A DNA stretch of 64,000 nucleotides from Setaria digitata (lineage: Eukaryota; Nematoda; Chromadorea; Rhabditida; Setariidae), in contig RCAB01000025.1 of assembly GCA_003640385.1 (NCBI GenBank), positions 248,001 to 312,000 of the forward strand. Direction: 5' to 3'. Below, in pieces: positions 1 through 14,200 of the stretch (position 1 is the first letter of the stretch; each line of letters opens with the position of its first letter). A program made the translations under genes and the position numbers. The notes beneath the pieces are model-generated. The model worked only from the letters and a program-made list of their open reading frames with translations, did not search any database and was not told the origin of the DNA.

Positions 1-3000
1 AAGCTGTGATGCTAAATTGATCAAATTCAAATAGCGCATATCAACAAGTTCTTTGGACCAAGGCATTGATAAAAGCAGTAGTAACTGTGGTCTAAAATTA
101 TATCATAAACAATTAGGTAAAAGTTTCATTAAAGAGATTAGCCATGAAGTAGCAGTAGCGATTATGAAATATATTTAATATAAATGTTAAATTTATAATT
201 TTATTCGAAAATTAGGACAGAAAACTCGACCGAAAATTCTTCGGATGTGGATCTTTCTCATTAATTTTCATCAACGAATACTGTGCTGTTGTCAGAGCTA
301 AGCCGCGAATTCCATCGCCCCATTCTTTCTTTGCACTTGAAAATTATAGAAAATATGAGTGTTTGTGGTACATTAGTAATGAACACAACTTGATAGGATT
401 CGAATTGTATAACTGTTTTCTTTCATTACCATCCCTCTCCAGAAAGAAAGTTCAGAAGTCAACGAAAGTCAACGAAACACTGTAATAATTTACCCTTTCC
501 ACTCGACATATTTATATATGGCAAGACAAAGCACACAAGAAACAACTGCATAATCCCAGTGGGTGCTAAACATAATGAAAAAACAAAGTCCTGCGCCAAG
601 TAATGCTAAAGACCTGAAATTTAAATAGTTTAGAAATCAATTTTCTAGAAATCCCAAATTTGCGAAGTTACGAATGGCAAAAATTTTTCTAAAAAAATAA
701 GGTAACGGAATAACTGTTTGGACAGTAAGTACGTACAGCATATGATGCTACATACCTCAAGTTGGATGCGATCTCCAACCAGTATAATGTGACATACTGG
801 GAGGAAAAAAAAACTGATATTACCAGCCAGCCGTTTAGTGGAAATAGGGTCTAGACCAATTATAATTCATTATATAAGTTAACTGAGGATCAGTGTTATG
901 TCTCTCTCTTGCTACTGTTTTCAGCTCTCACCGTGGCTTTATTTTATCTCAAATTTCCGTTTCAGTGATTTTAATCTGATGCTAACCAGTGGTAGAATTT
1001 GAAACGCGGTCTCCAATTGGGTGCCCCAAGAAGTGAATGCAATGCACAAATCAAATTCACAAACGCATAGCACATCAGAAAGAAGAAATCAACGACGGCA
1101 GCTATTTGATCCATTGCACCCATTAGTATTGATAATTCTGCTATTATGATTGTTATCACTAGTCTATAAAAATATGACATTCTGAATCTAATAACATAAA
1201 TCCAAAATTTATTTATTAACCCATATGGTTGATAACAACATCTGTTGCAACCGTGAGTGATATCCCAAGTGAAAAATGGTAAATTAATTTTAGCTTTAAA
1301 ATTGAATTCTAACCCTGTAAACGGCTCATTTTTCGTTGTAACTTTTGCAAACGGTTTCAAAGCTGGTATCACATCATCTTTAGCGATTGACTGTAAGAGA
1401 CGTGGTGCGCCTTAAAAAGAAATCAGACAGAGACTCATTATTCATGACCTTATAATTTTCTTTTCGAATATTTGCATTGCAATACTCGAAATTAATTTAA
1501 AAGCTATTGAATTCAATTAAATTGTTCGTTTCAAGGACTGAAATTTGTTGATTTTACCAGATTTTATATTATTTTTCTATATTTTTTGATTTCGCATTTA
1601 AATACGAAGATGGTAATTCAAAATTTTCAGCAATATGGATATGATGGTATTAAGGATTCGAGTGTTAAGGTCTTAGAATATTATCCGATGCTAGTAGGGA
1701 AATTGAATTTAAAGGAAAACAATTTGAAAAGTAAATTACAAAGAATATTTTAAAAAAATCTGAACTGACTGCATAAGCATTGAAGGGCAGCACCAAACGT
1801 CGATAGAAATGATCCAATTAATAAAAGCCATTTTGTCGGCCAAGCCAAATTGGCAACAATCATACCACCACGTAGTGACTGACCATATCTTTATAAATTT
1901 TTAATTAAAAGAAGGAACTTTCTTTGCAAAAAAAATGGTAAAAATCCTCTCTGTTAGCAAAATATTCCTTAAAAAAGCTCAGTTGATCTACTGACTTTTT
2001 AAGCGAATCCAACGAACATTTAATTTTCGATGAAAGGATGACAAAACGAAACAAACTTGTCTCGTAATACAGCACCATTAATCGTTGCACCAAAAATCAA
2101 AGCAAGCGAGAAATAGATAAATGATGTCGTCAGCTGAGCAGCGATGGTACCAGCTGGGATAGAAAAATTTGGATTTTTCAAGTCTCCTATAAATGAAATT
2201 TGTTACTTTTAGATTTCTTCTATTTAAAGTTGTATTTTCGAATTCCTGTTTGACAAATTAAATTAAGATGTTAACAACGAAATGCTGGGATCACATGATT
2301 AATTAAATCATTTGTTTGAAATGAACCGCTCATGTTAGCGCCGGTCAGAATTCCAGTTACTGCTGGGAAATAAATAGCAAGTAGCATGAAAAACGTTGTT
2401 TTAACATCTTGGAATACTTCTGAATTTCGATCCGCTGCTTTTCCTCTCAGATACTCATCCTTGCCAACATAATTTGGTCCCAAATTATCTGAAATTCAAT
2501 ACTTTCTTTTTTATATTCCGGGATGAAGACTATATCGTCTTTTTTTATTGGAAACGAATTTTTCGGAACTTCTTTAGAAATTTTAATTTTAATTTTGAAA
2601 TTTTACCGATAAAGGCGTTGCTGCCGAATCCTGGAAAGCCATTGATGCAACGCAGTTCGTTTTTTACGAACATTTCAGAACACTCACCATTTGGACAAAA
2701 ATAATTCCATAAACGCCCACTACTAGAAAAGAAGTCCAGAAAACGTGAGAAAAGGGTCTCTGTTTTAATGACTGAAACAGTCATATAGGAAATCGAAATG
2801 ACTTTTGCAATGAATTTAACGAAAAGCCAAATAAATAAAAATAAAAACTTAAGAATCAATGTAAAAAACTAACTGGTCAGAAGCATTACAGTAACTACAA
2901 ATATCGGAAAGTGGAGCGTCATCAGGCAGAACAATTCTTGCTTGTAATAAGTGTTTGCCCAGCATGCATACACTAAATCCGTAATTTTTCATACACATAT

Positions 3001-5693
3001 GGTTAAAGAATGAATTGACTCTTAGAAAATATCTATTTCGATGAAATTTCACTATCTGATCATTCAGTATCAGCTGCGCATGCAAAATCTAAAACCCTCT
3101 ATACTTACTAGTGTCACATCACAATGCCAAGAGCCTAAAAGTCCAAAGTCTTTCGAAAAATGTTAGTCTTTTAACTGAATATTGTAATCCGTCTACTAAT
3201 TAACTATCGTTTAAATATTAACTTCATACACCAGAATAATGCAGGAGCTCTGTCTCGAGGAACAGAATGATTATTTAAATCTAAATAAATTTACTTTCGA
3301 CAAATTATTTCAAGCCAACAACTCTAAAAATTTAAAACGTACTGCTGTGCATCAGAGGATGTGATCGTTTTCTCGATTCCACCAGCGTAACAAGCCAAGA
3401 TTGATAGGATAACACAAAACAGTGATATCTTCAAATGCTCAGTACAATAAATTTCTTCTGCATTTTTAAAAAATTTAAATTCATATAATTTTTAATGCAT
3501 ATGAAAAAATTACCGGCGCAAAAAGTTGTACGAATTTAACTCCCATAGCAACAATTGCGAATTCCAATAACAACAAAATAGTAGAGTAAAATCGCAAATT
3601 GTGTGACATCGAACCCATCAGTCCTGAAAAATTAGCTGCATTTTCCAGTAGCAAAAATTTCTTGAATTTTCTTGAAATCATGCTTGTTAAAAATATTACC
3701 CGTATCTGAATGAACTTCTGTACCACCGATCGTCAAACCAGGAAATATATAAAGCTGAAATTGAACTGAGATTTTCTCCTGCGGTGGATTTTGGTGTTGT
3801 AGGATTTCTATGCAAAAATTATGCTAAAGTTAAAAGTTCGAACAAAGATTTAGACTTGTCAGAGAATAAGATGAAAAATCGAAAGCTTCTGGCATAATCT
3901 CTCGTAAAAATTTCTAATAAAGTCGATTCTACAAATAAAAATTTTCCGACCAGTAATATTTCGACACCACCGACGAGATACATGGCAGTAGCAACCGTGT
4001 TAGCCAAATAAAACAAAATGCCAACAGCTGAGCCGAATTCAGGTCCAAGATTTCGTGAAATCATAAAATATGCACCACCGCTTTCTACAACACCGTTTGT
4101 TGCTATTGCTGATAAGCTGATGCTTGTCAAAAAAGTCTGCAAACATTTTCTTTAAATGAAGTGATTCTACAGCAGTGTTGTAATTGTTTCAGCAACTATT
4201 TGACTTTTTTATTCTGAGAAGTCATTAAAGCACATCCAAAGTTCCATAATTCTGATACTGCTTCGTTTTTCATTTTGTTCATGATCAACGAATTGAGATG
4301 GTCGTGAAATGAAAAAAAAAAAAAAACGAAAGGACAAGCAGATGAAATATATATGCATGAGAAAATTTCAATAGGAAGGATGAGCGCATAAAAGAAACAC
4401 AAAGAAGATGGGAGAATCTCTACTTTATAACAAATACTGATGAATATGTCATGAAGCGTCTAAATCTCATTTGATTTAATTATATTTTTTCAAAAACTTA
4501 AAAAAAGTAATAACTAACGCAGAGGCAACAAATAAACAGTAGAAAGAATGTTTGGGCAATGCCAGCGATGCCCACCATCCAAAAAAGGCGGATAAACATA
4601 GTGACACCAAGGATATGTTGAATTGTTGGTAAATAAACCCCTAGCATAACGCCAAGTTCTGCCTGAAAATGAAATCAATTAAAAAATGAGCTTATGCTCT
4701 GAAAAAAAATTTCTTTTCATTCTGTTGCAGTGATGATAAGTGCTACTTAAAAGTCAGTAAAAAACTTAAGTAATAATACAGGCTCTTATTATGGTAGTAT
4801 AGACTAGCAGTTTTTGAGAAAATTTCTCATAGAATTATAAATTCATTTTTGTCAAGTGCTTATTGATACGTAGAATTTTTTTTTCGTAAAATTATGCTAC
4901 AAATGCCAGTTGAAGTTTTTTTTTTTTTTAATTTCAGAGATTCTAACAATTAACTATTGCCTACCTTAGCATGCTTGCTTTTCTCACGTTCCAATGGGCC
5001 TGGCGTAGTATAACCTTTAAGGTAAGCGCTAATAAAAGGTTCACTAGGCTCTTCAAACAGAGCCAAGTTGTTTCCACCAATACTTTTCCTCGCTTTGAAC
5101 GAATCCCACAAGAGCGAAAAACGACGAGGATCATCTGTAAGCATTACCTCTTATTATTAAATGTTTGATCATCCCACATTATCGTAGAAGTTTCTAATAA
5201 CGCAGTGTAAAGAAAAGAACCTTCCTTGTCGATTCCGATGATGATGCTATCTTGTCTTCCACTATTCCGTTGAATATTATCCTGTCGAATCTCTCCCACT
5301 CCTCCTGTTGCATTTACACTGCAAGAACTTTATAAAGCACTGAAATTGCGACAAGCTTAAATTCACGACTCTCTACATTTCTTTTGTTTAAAACAATTAA
5401 CTAATTGTTTTTGAATGACTCTATCCTACTCTTCGAAACTAAGATAACTGAGTCTTCCGAATTATTTCGAAGAAATAAATAAAAATTAAAATAAGTTAGG
5501 TCTATTAACCAAATTAGAAAAAAATAGATAAAATATTCGGATAATTCTTTTAAGCTTTTCGCATTTTCAGGCCTTTGTTTACAGAATTTTTCTGAAAGAC
5601 AATGTATAACACATACCTCATTTCGGTAGTAGAATCATTTTTCGAATTAGCCACTGGTGACGACAGGTTTTCATCGGAGATTTCTTTCTTCAT
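1..5693 (-). CDS. K-Cl cotransporter, SLC12/KCC family (C-terminus beyond window)
   Basis: Electroneutral K+/Cl- symporter of the plasma membrane, used for cell-volume and chloride control. Eighteen minus-strand exons join in frame: 5617-5693, 5221-5318, 4965-5134, 4519-4662, 3951-4136, 3700-3754, 3514-3623, 3343-3428, 2874-2972, 2607-2722, 2327-2488, 2057-2186, 1770-1888, 1314-1410, 987-1163, 494-613, 231-335 and 1-91, giving about 714 residues. KCC landmarks in order are NLALFEE in the cytosolic N-terminus, VMLGVYLP in the first membrane segment, [25 protein letters not shown], a long Cys-containing extracellular loop ([23 protein letters not shown]), [34 protein letters not shown] and [10 protein letters not shown]. 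The last visible residues (NLINLASQL) fall early in the cytosolic C-terminal domain, so some 300-400 residues should lie before base 1. Start chosen at the Met at 5693, preceded by an acceptor-like site near 5725; a further 5' exon is possible. The 3951 exon uses a weak donor, GTCGGA. Family call is secure; which KCC paralogue is not known. Confidence 0.95.
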
Positions 5694-5724
5694 CAAGTTT
5701 ATACCTTTCCGCCACAGCCCCTTT

Positions 5725-8700
5725 CTTAAAAACACACAAACTTCTTATTAATGAAATTTATTCGTTTATTCGTACCACAATTAATCGCTAGTCGTAAGTC
5801 ATATTCAGACTAGCTTTGTTTAAGTTGACTTTTAAGATTTTCGTTGATCACTTTTTCCTCCACTTTATTTTATTTTTTTTTCTTTACAAAGCAAATTTTA
5901 GATTTTACTTCATGAACTGCAAAATCTTTAAATCGTTTTTATAGATTCTCAGTTATTTATTACGTATTTCGTATATGCATCAAATAGTGAAAAGTTACAT
6001 TATTTATTATATATGCAGGAATAATTAATAAATATATATCCCTAAATATAAAATATTTTTGATATATCTGATTAATAGACAGTTTTCTTTTAGCTCTATA
6101 TAATAATGCAGAAGAGAGACAATTTCTTTGGGACAGAGTAAAAAACTTGATAAGAAATAGCAAACAGTATGAACTGTAAGCCAGGATTGTAAATCTTTCT
6201 AAAAATTGCCCAACTATGTGAAATAGAGAACAAAAAAAAAAAAAAAAAAAAATGGAAGGTTGCAGAAATATAGAATAAATAACGCAAACTTTTTGAAAGA
6301 ACAAATAAAATTAAGGGAAAAAGATGCTAATTGGGTGTGGGCCAATCTGTTCTCCATTGCACCAGATGATAGTTGGCAAGTATTGTCTGAGATGCCACTA
6401 GGATCCTCCATTTACAATATCGTCGTCAATTCACCTCTCTTAACCGGTTTATTTTTTTACTATTCAATACTACTCGATTGGCACAAAATTTTGCCAAAAT
6501 TTTTTCTTGTTTTGTCTAAACCATGCATAAATACTTTGAAAGTTTTTCTTAGATATAGGCTCTTCATTGTCAAAGATAATTGAATTGTCCTAGAAAAATA
6601 AAAAAAAATGAAGTCAAAAATTAATTTCATATAAATTTTTATCCACTATCTTGCGTAAGTCAACTTTTTTTGACTTGTTGAAAATTGGTTTGTTTCTTTC
6701 ACTGATGATCTGATAAATATCGAAATCACTAATATTTTAACATTTATTTTTGTTATCAGTAATAGATTACATTGCTGCTAACCACAGCAGAAAAAGTCCT
6801 GATCTTTTCTGCTGCTACTTTTTTCTTTTCTAGGCTGATTTCAAATTTAGCCACTCAATTAATAAAAACCAGGGAAATTTAATCAAACATCATTCGATGA
6901 AACTATAACGAGCAAACAAACCAATGCTGACTTTCACTACGTTGAATTTAGTTTCCAGAGCCTATCATCAAATCGTTCAAGTTACATGAGATTTGATCTT
7001 TAGTAAAAAAAAATGATAGATAATAATAATTAACAGTAATGATTAACTTAAAATTTCCCTAGGGAGAAAGATTGTTTCTGTAACAAAAATCAGTTTAAAG
7101 AAAAAAAAATAAACAGAATATGGAAAGAGAGAATTTTTTCGGCAGTTATCAGACGGAAATTTATTCGGAGATCTACTAAAGATTTTGCGCCATTGATATA
7201 TTGCTTACTGTTATCAACTAATAAGGCCTGAATGGTAATAAAAATTCCGAAGAAAATGGGTCTATATCTGCCATCAGCACTGATATTGAAAGAAAAAAAA
7301 AAAAACTAAAAAAAACCGATCAACAATATTTACAAATATGACTTCATCATGAAATGTTTCTTAGTCACGTCAAAAAATTTTCAAAATTAAGAAGTTGCAA
7401 TAGCTGTACAAATTATAAGTAATCCCTCTAACAGTTTTCTGAAATATCAGCCAAGTTCAAAAGTCAGATAAAAATAATGTGTCCAGCCTTGCACCACCAA
7501 GTAGAGTATACGATTTGTAGTGCTGAAACAACACAACAAACCAATTTTACATATGCATGTTAAAACAACTCATGCCGGCTCCTCCCTTCACCTTTCATGT
7601 CGTAATTTCCTTTCTTAAACGTTCAAAGAACGTATTCAGAATGATTTTACACTGAATGATTGATAAAATCTTCAAAAAAAAAAAAAATTGATCTATTTGA
7701 TTTGCAAAGATATATATAGTGGGATTTTTGTCAATAAAATTCAATGGAATTCGAGAGATTTCAGTTTGTCTTGAAAGTATGAAAAATGATTTCCTTCCAT
7801 TGAAAAGATATTTGACGTCTTGCTGGGTTGCAAGTTGAAAGCAGTCTTTACTATACAGCAAAAATTAAGCAAGACTTGGATAATGTTATATGCTACAATC
7901 GAGGGTAAACAAACTCCAAACCCTATGATAAGGGGCAAACAACAAAAAAGAAAAGAAATGAAACTTACAGTCCAATGGTAAAGCTCATTTTTTACAAAAA
8001 TCAAACTGCCAAAATTTGTTAAGAATGGCAGTAGCCAGATATCCAGGCTGATCGGAATGTAAACACTGAATAAACAAGTCGACATTTTCTCGATATTCAA
8101 GAACACAGTGGTCGTAAAAAAAAAAAGAGGAAAAAGAAAAAAGATTAAAGCCTTTGATGCAATGAAATATTTTTGCTGGAAATATTTGATAATAAAATGA
8201 TAATCCAACTGAGTAGCGAAAGAGAATTCTTGCCACATCACCACGTAAATAAACGTAAAATATATTTGTTTTGATTATAACGAACATATCAATGTGGACC
8301 GGTTTCTTCTTGTTTCGATTATAAAAAGTGGAAAATCTTTTCTAAAGTTGCTCTGAATAGATTTATGCTTGAACCTAAGTACCTTGTTTTCAAAAAAAGA
8401 GATTCAATAAAAGCAACTAGGGATATTTTATTAAAAATTTAATATATCCCAATTGAACTCTGTATTTGCGAGTTAAAAGTGCTGCTGATAGCTTGTTTAA
8501 GAAATTATTGAACAAAACTCTAGAGTACCCACGGTAGTAAATGAAAGTCACTGAGATCAAAATAGCAAAATTTTTTTTTCACATTTTAAAGAGGAAATTT
8601 GAGTCATTTTCTGATAATATTCAGATTATAACTTTTCTAATACAGTTTCAGCAGTTAAAAATAAATTATTATAGGTTAGAAGAAATAAATTATTTACGTT

Positions 8701-9835
8701 ATGGTTCTGTTACACAAAACTTTTCTGAATTAAAATGTTATTACCATAATGAAAAGAATTTTCTCAAGCAACAGTTATGCGAAAGTATTTCAAGCAGCTA
8801 AAGATATGTCGATAAAAGGTAATTAGTCTAGTTTCTGTAATAATCTATATTTATGAAAGTTTTTGCTGTAATAATTTTTACCGTATTACGCCCAACGAAA
8901 GGTTTTAAGAGAAAGAATTCATATGACCTTCATAAAGTTAACTTACTGATAGGTGATCTGTCAAAAAATATTGACCTTGCATATAACATATGCATGTATC
9001 GTCTGATGTCTTGATTATTATTATTAAGAATGAGAGAGCAGAAGTTTTCATCAATTGCGGTCATTTTATAGTATGGATCTTTTGTCGATGCCAAAGAGGT
9101 AACTCACAGCAAAGTAATAAAAGTTGTATTAGCAAGTAATTCAACAATAAGAAAACAAATAATCAAAAAAAAAAGATTGTAAAAGAATTGTTCCCCAACG
9201 AATCCCTCATTTGAAGCTATTTCTCAGAAGAAATTAAATCACAGAACCAATGTTATCGCGACTTGAAATGTTTGAAAATCGTCATGAAGATATTATTTCG
9301 CGGCAACATAAGTGCAATCACTTTTGAAGTTTGGAGAAATTAAAAGAGGAATGGGACTTCACTTTGATTTTGTCACCGTCAGTGACAATTTCGCTACTAT
9401 TTCCTGCTTTCCTTTTCTCGCAGAATAAATAACAAAGAAATTACTTTTGTTCTAAGTTTCAAGCAGTTCACACTCTGTAACCTGCAGTCTAATCTAATGT
9501 TTATCGATTCAATTCTACTTCTAATAGAACTTAGAATAAAGAAATTCTATTTCGGAGCAGTAGGACAGATCAAAATTTTCCCTTCAGACACAACATGAGA
9601 GCAGGTTGCGTTTCTAGGAAAAAAAAAAATTAAAATACTCATTTTACCTTTAAAACAATTCATATGCAAATTAAGAAGCATTTACTAAATCGGTTAAACA
9701 AAAGGATAATAACTGCTTAAAAGTCGAAATCGAACTACTTTTCTCAGCGAGCACATGCACAAGTACAATGCTTTCTTTACATGTACGAGCTACCTTAATT
9801 TTTAAATTTCAATATAATCAATTGTAGCTAAAGTA
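5725..9835. other. AT-rich stretch without a confident gene
   Basis: Mostly AT-rich sequence with several homopolymer runs (A tract near 6233-6252, A tract near 7675). Overlapping open frames at 6300-6440 and 7741-8287 look partly protein-like but none can be tied into a phase-consistent model. A possible first exon starts at 9073 on the plus strand: acceptor-like TTTTATAG, then ATG and eight codons, then donor GTAACT after 9098. A coding-like stretch follows at about 9231-9348, but the two do not join in frame. Confidence 0.4.
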
Positions 9836-11248
9836 ATGAACGTTTATTACTGGTTAGTCATTCCAGTCATTATTTATTTATTGTTACTAACACGATTCTT
9901 CAAGAAGCCTAGGTAATTCTTTATTTTTGTAAAATGGAGAAAATAATTCATTTTTGAATCTCATTTGTCCAATACGGTACAAACCTATGAAATTTTAATA
10001 GATATTTGCGGTTCATTGCTTACTTCTAATCAGATAGAGTGGAATCAGAGTGGTATATATAATGGTCGAGAGAAAGGTAATCATCGATTAATTTGAAGGT
10101 CAGGAGTAATTTTGAAGCTTTAACTGGAACCCATTTCCTGTGCTCAAATTTTTATCTCAAAGGGAAAAAATGAAAGGGAAGACATGTGCTACCTTTGGTT
10201 AAGTGATGTGTTCAATTCGAATCCATTCACACCGGAGACAGACCATCTTGGCTTGTTCGTTGGTTGCTGTGATCCTGCCATCTCCGATTAAACAAATTTC
10301 TATAAACGACATGTCAGAGCGACATCTAGTAATAATACATTAATGAATGTGTTACTATCAACTAGGAAAGAGGGAATTTTTTTTCTAAGGGCTGAAGATA
10401 ACTTAGATACTTCCGGAAATTTCAAAAACTGATAGTCGGAATACGATGGTTAACGCCACCACATATGTCATTAATAAAAAATGACATGTATTGCACATTT
10501 CAAAGTCAATTGTATCAAGTGTTGGTTGAAACAATTTGAACATTTTAATCATAATGGGATTTATTCAGGTTACTTAGTTAGACGTATTTTAGCTTTACAC
10601 CCTGATAGTTGGAAAGAGGATGAATTGAATAGTGTGTAAGAAAAATATGAAATTCAATTGAGAGATCGAGTTAAACTCGAAATGTGAATTGACATCATGG
10701 ACTAACAGTTTAATGAATATATTATATTGAGCTATTTAAATGCTCGCCAGAAAGAAAGGAAAGAAAAAGAATGACAAACGCAGAGATAATCTGAAAAGAT
10801 AGATTTAAGAAAACCAATTATTTTTACATTTCTAACTAGTGTTCTTGCAACTCATTTTTCTGGGCAATTTGTATATTTTTAACTCATTAAAGTCTAAAGA
10901 TTATTCTTCGAATAATACTTAATCTAGTTAATACTTTCTTAATATCGCCTCCTTATAAAAATTGGCTCGGTATTCCATTTTCAGTTGTTCTGACCACCAT
11001 TCAGAAGCATTCACACAATATGCGACAGAAAACAGGATAGTATTATCAATACTAAGCGAAATTTAATTTGATAAGGGAATGATAACAAGTGAAAATGAAT
11101 ATTACAACCAGCGTATTAAAATGCAACAACTTCATCGATATGATATGATGAATTGATTTCAGTTTTGGAAATTTTTCATGCAAACAAGAATCAAATTGCA
11201 GACACCTGGATAGGAAACCCGTTGGAAGTGATTAATTTGTTCCTGAAA
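9836..11248 (+). CDS. Probable small membrane-anchored protein, unrecognised, incomplete model
   Basis: Four plus-strand exons are proposed: 9836-9912, 10034-10076, 10569-10631 and 11163-11248. The first has an acceptor (TTGTAG) eight bases before the ATG and encodes a short N-terminus with one strong hydrophobic helix (VIPVIIYLLLL) followed by basic residues (RFFKKPR), as in a signal anchor. Exons 2-4 join cleanly in phase (1 then 1) and read like a folded protein (YLVRRILALHPDSWKEDELN, then HANKNQIADTWIGNPLEV). The join between exons 1 and 2 does not keep frame (phase 2 into phase 0), so a small exon is missing or one boundary is wrong. The 3' end is also open; a candidate last exon is at 11896-11946. 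No family recognised. Confidence 0.45.
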
Positions 11249-14200
11249 GTAACTGCAATGTTTTACAGAAATATTGACTTTTTTCTCTTTCCTATTCTTT
11301 CTTCCCTTCGATTCCCTTTCCCTTTTTTCCCTCTACATTTCAAATGCTCTAAAATCAAACAGAATTTGTTAATCAACACAAGAAATACTTTATTTGCATA
11401 ATCTGACAACTAACAATATGCCAACAAATTCTATCTCCCACAAAAATGTTTTTGTAAGAGGAAAGGCAGAAAATAACATTTTTTTTTTTTCAAATGGACG
11501 TTAGTAGTTATTATGATTTATTATAAATGAAAAAGTTCCTATAAATGGAGAAGACAAACAACGAGAAATGAGAACGATAAATAATTATCTTAAAAAAATC
11601 GTTTTCTGCTTTTTATCGTTGACATTGTTCTGTTTCCGTCTTTTTTTGAATCGTAATAAATGTACCAAAAAGAGATTATTTTTAGTTTTTTCTTCAAATG
11701 AAGAGTGCTTAGAACTCCCCTAGCATTCAGAAAGTGTTGTTACTATAACTAAGCACGTGAAAAGCTTTCTCAAATGTTTTAGCATTCCGTGTTAAAAGAA
11801 AATACCGACAGAAAAGTTGAAAAGCAAATATTCAATTATGATATTGCCTGTTAAAACTACAAATCAAGCCATTTTTTGAACTTAACAACTTTTTTTAGAA
11901 ACTGGCTAGACTTTTTGCTATGAATATCGTTATTTTGATGGATATCTAAATAATGAAGACTTCCCAATGTTTTTTTTTTCCTAAGTTTTCTCTTTTTTCC
12001 CTCTTTCCTCTCTCTCTCTCTCCAAATTCGCTTTCTTCATTCTTATCATGAAATTTTCATGGTATGCGAACAAATTGGTTCTGTTTATTTACAAACAGTA
12101 AATATCCTCTGACAGGATGAGGAAATCATGAGCTTACTAAGGAATATTCAAATTAACTGTAATAAATGTTAATTATTTATCTTACAAATTTGTGGCGAAA
12201 TCTTTTATTTTCATAAACTGTACAATTTCCAAATAAAATGATAAATCCATATAAACCACTTAAACATTTAAAAAGCAAATAAATAATAAACATAGTTCTT
12301 TTCCTTTATGGATAACAAAATAAGCAACAAATAAATAAAATAAGATGGATCATAAATGTTATGCAAACCACGGAAAGATTTAAAGAGAAGTGTCACGATT
12401 AACTGAATTCTTTCACAAATGAATTTCCGATATGGATGGTTGCTCCGTTCTGTTTCCTGAAAGGAAGCCTTTTTGACTGAGTAGAACTGAAATACTAAAC
12501 ATCAAAAGTTTAGAAGTTTCATTTTATTTGAAAATTTTCGTGAGACAAGACTTCAGCTTGTCTGATCCCCCACATTATCAAATTATAATTGCTACTGTGA
12601 CTTGTTTGCTTCGCTGTAAAGAAATTTGTTTTTAAGGAAAGAAATGCTAAAGAATAAAATGTGGAAGGATGAAAGTGATAGTTTGTGTGCCATGCGCTAT
12701 TTTAATAACAAAATTGAACCATAGTATATTTTTTGCTTAACTACTTAAAATTGAAGAACTTAACTAGCCCAGTAGTCGATTTTGAATTTCAATTCTAGAA
12801 AAAAACTCTCGAAAAACTCGAGAACGAATCTTAACATACTGCAGTTTAAGTCCCAAAAAAGAATCAAAATGGTGAATTACAAATATTGCAAATCGCTATT
12901 CCATCAAAAAATGCATAATTTTACATTGAATAAGCAATTAATTACAATAAATGGACCAAAAATTGGATACTTAATTGTAAAGCCAAAAACGATCTCAATC
13001 TCTTAATGATACTATTCGATAACCACAGACGTCATCCTCCGATAAAGCGACCAGTTTTTAGCATTGCAGATATAATTTTTTGCATTAAGAACTGAAACTG
13101 AGTAGTACTTGGTAGATTGTATTTGTATTTTACAAATAGTTTCAAGTAAAAGTAGTTCCAAATTATCGAGAGTAGTGTCATTGACAAGTTACACTAAAAC
13201 AGTTATCGCATCTAAAATATATTTTGATTTCTTGGTTTTCAAATACCAAAATTTCTATTTAAAATAAAAGAAAGCTTAGAAATACTTCAATAAATTTTTC
13301 GGTTGAGCAGTTGTCTTCAGTTTCAACAGCAGGATCTCTGGTTACAAAAAAAAATCCAGCATGTCATTTACATTGGTGCCCAGAGGAGTTAAATTACAGT
13401 GACGGAACATTTAGTTAAAGAATGCAAGGCTTGTTCTCAATATTCATCATTGTATTAAACCAGTTTACAAATGAAGAAATCATCAGGGTTCATACAGAAT
13501 AAAATAATTATTTGAACATGATCCAATAAACAAAAGAAATTAAGAGATCCAAGTCCGTTCCTTCACCAAAATGGCATTATCAAAAAAGGTAGGTTTTAAA
13601 TTTAAAATTTTGATCACACTACAAATTTAAAAAAAAATAAGTAATGTTTGAAATTTACACTTAATCTGTCTGCAATAAAAAACCACGTATATGACTTCCA
13701 CAAACTCTAACCTATTCCAGTCATTCCCGTCTATTCTATTTTAGTTATGTCTTGTCAGAATTTATCAAAAATTCTAAAAAATGAAAATTTCATTCATTAT
13801 TTAAATCACTAGATTTTGGCGCCTTTCTTTTGATGGAGGACGGAAAAGAATTTTGATGCTGATTCTGTTGAATACTGAAAAAAGAATCTAGCAGCTATTT
13901 TCTTCATAGTCCATATTTTTTTTTTTAATTAGATGCAATTTAAAAATTAGATAGATTGGAAAGTAAAAGAAATGATGAAGAGAAGTGAGTGAATACCTGT
14001 GTAGTGAGTGGTACAGATTCAAATAATTTCTTCTATTTTAATTCAGAAACTTCATATAAAACCAGTCCTCACAGTCTCCTCGTCATTAAGTGTTTTTAAT
14101 AGACTGAATCTTTTTCTAATTTTTCCTTAGATTCCTTTTGCTTTATCCCTCACCTATTTTCTTCTACATTTCACTTCCTCTCAAACTACTTTTCTTACAT

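Noticed and set aside
6214..6411. Possible extra 5' exon of the K-Cl cotransporter (ATG at 6411, minus)
   Set aside because: No donor in the right phase joins it to the exon at 5617-5724, and the plus strand is equally open there.
7741..8244. Seven-transmembrane chemoreceptor
   Set aside because: The hydrophobicity comes from T-rich DNA; no receptor motifs or phase-linked exons were found.
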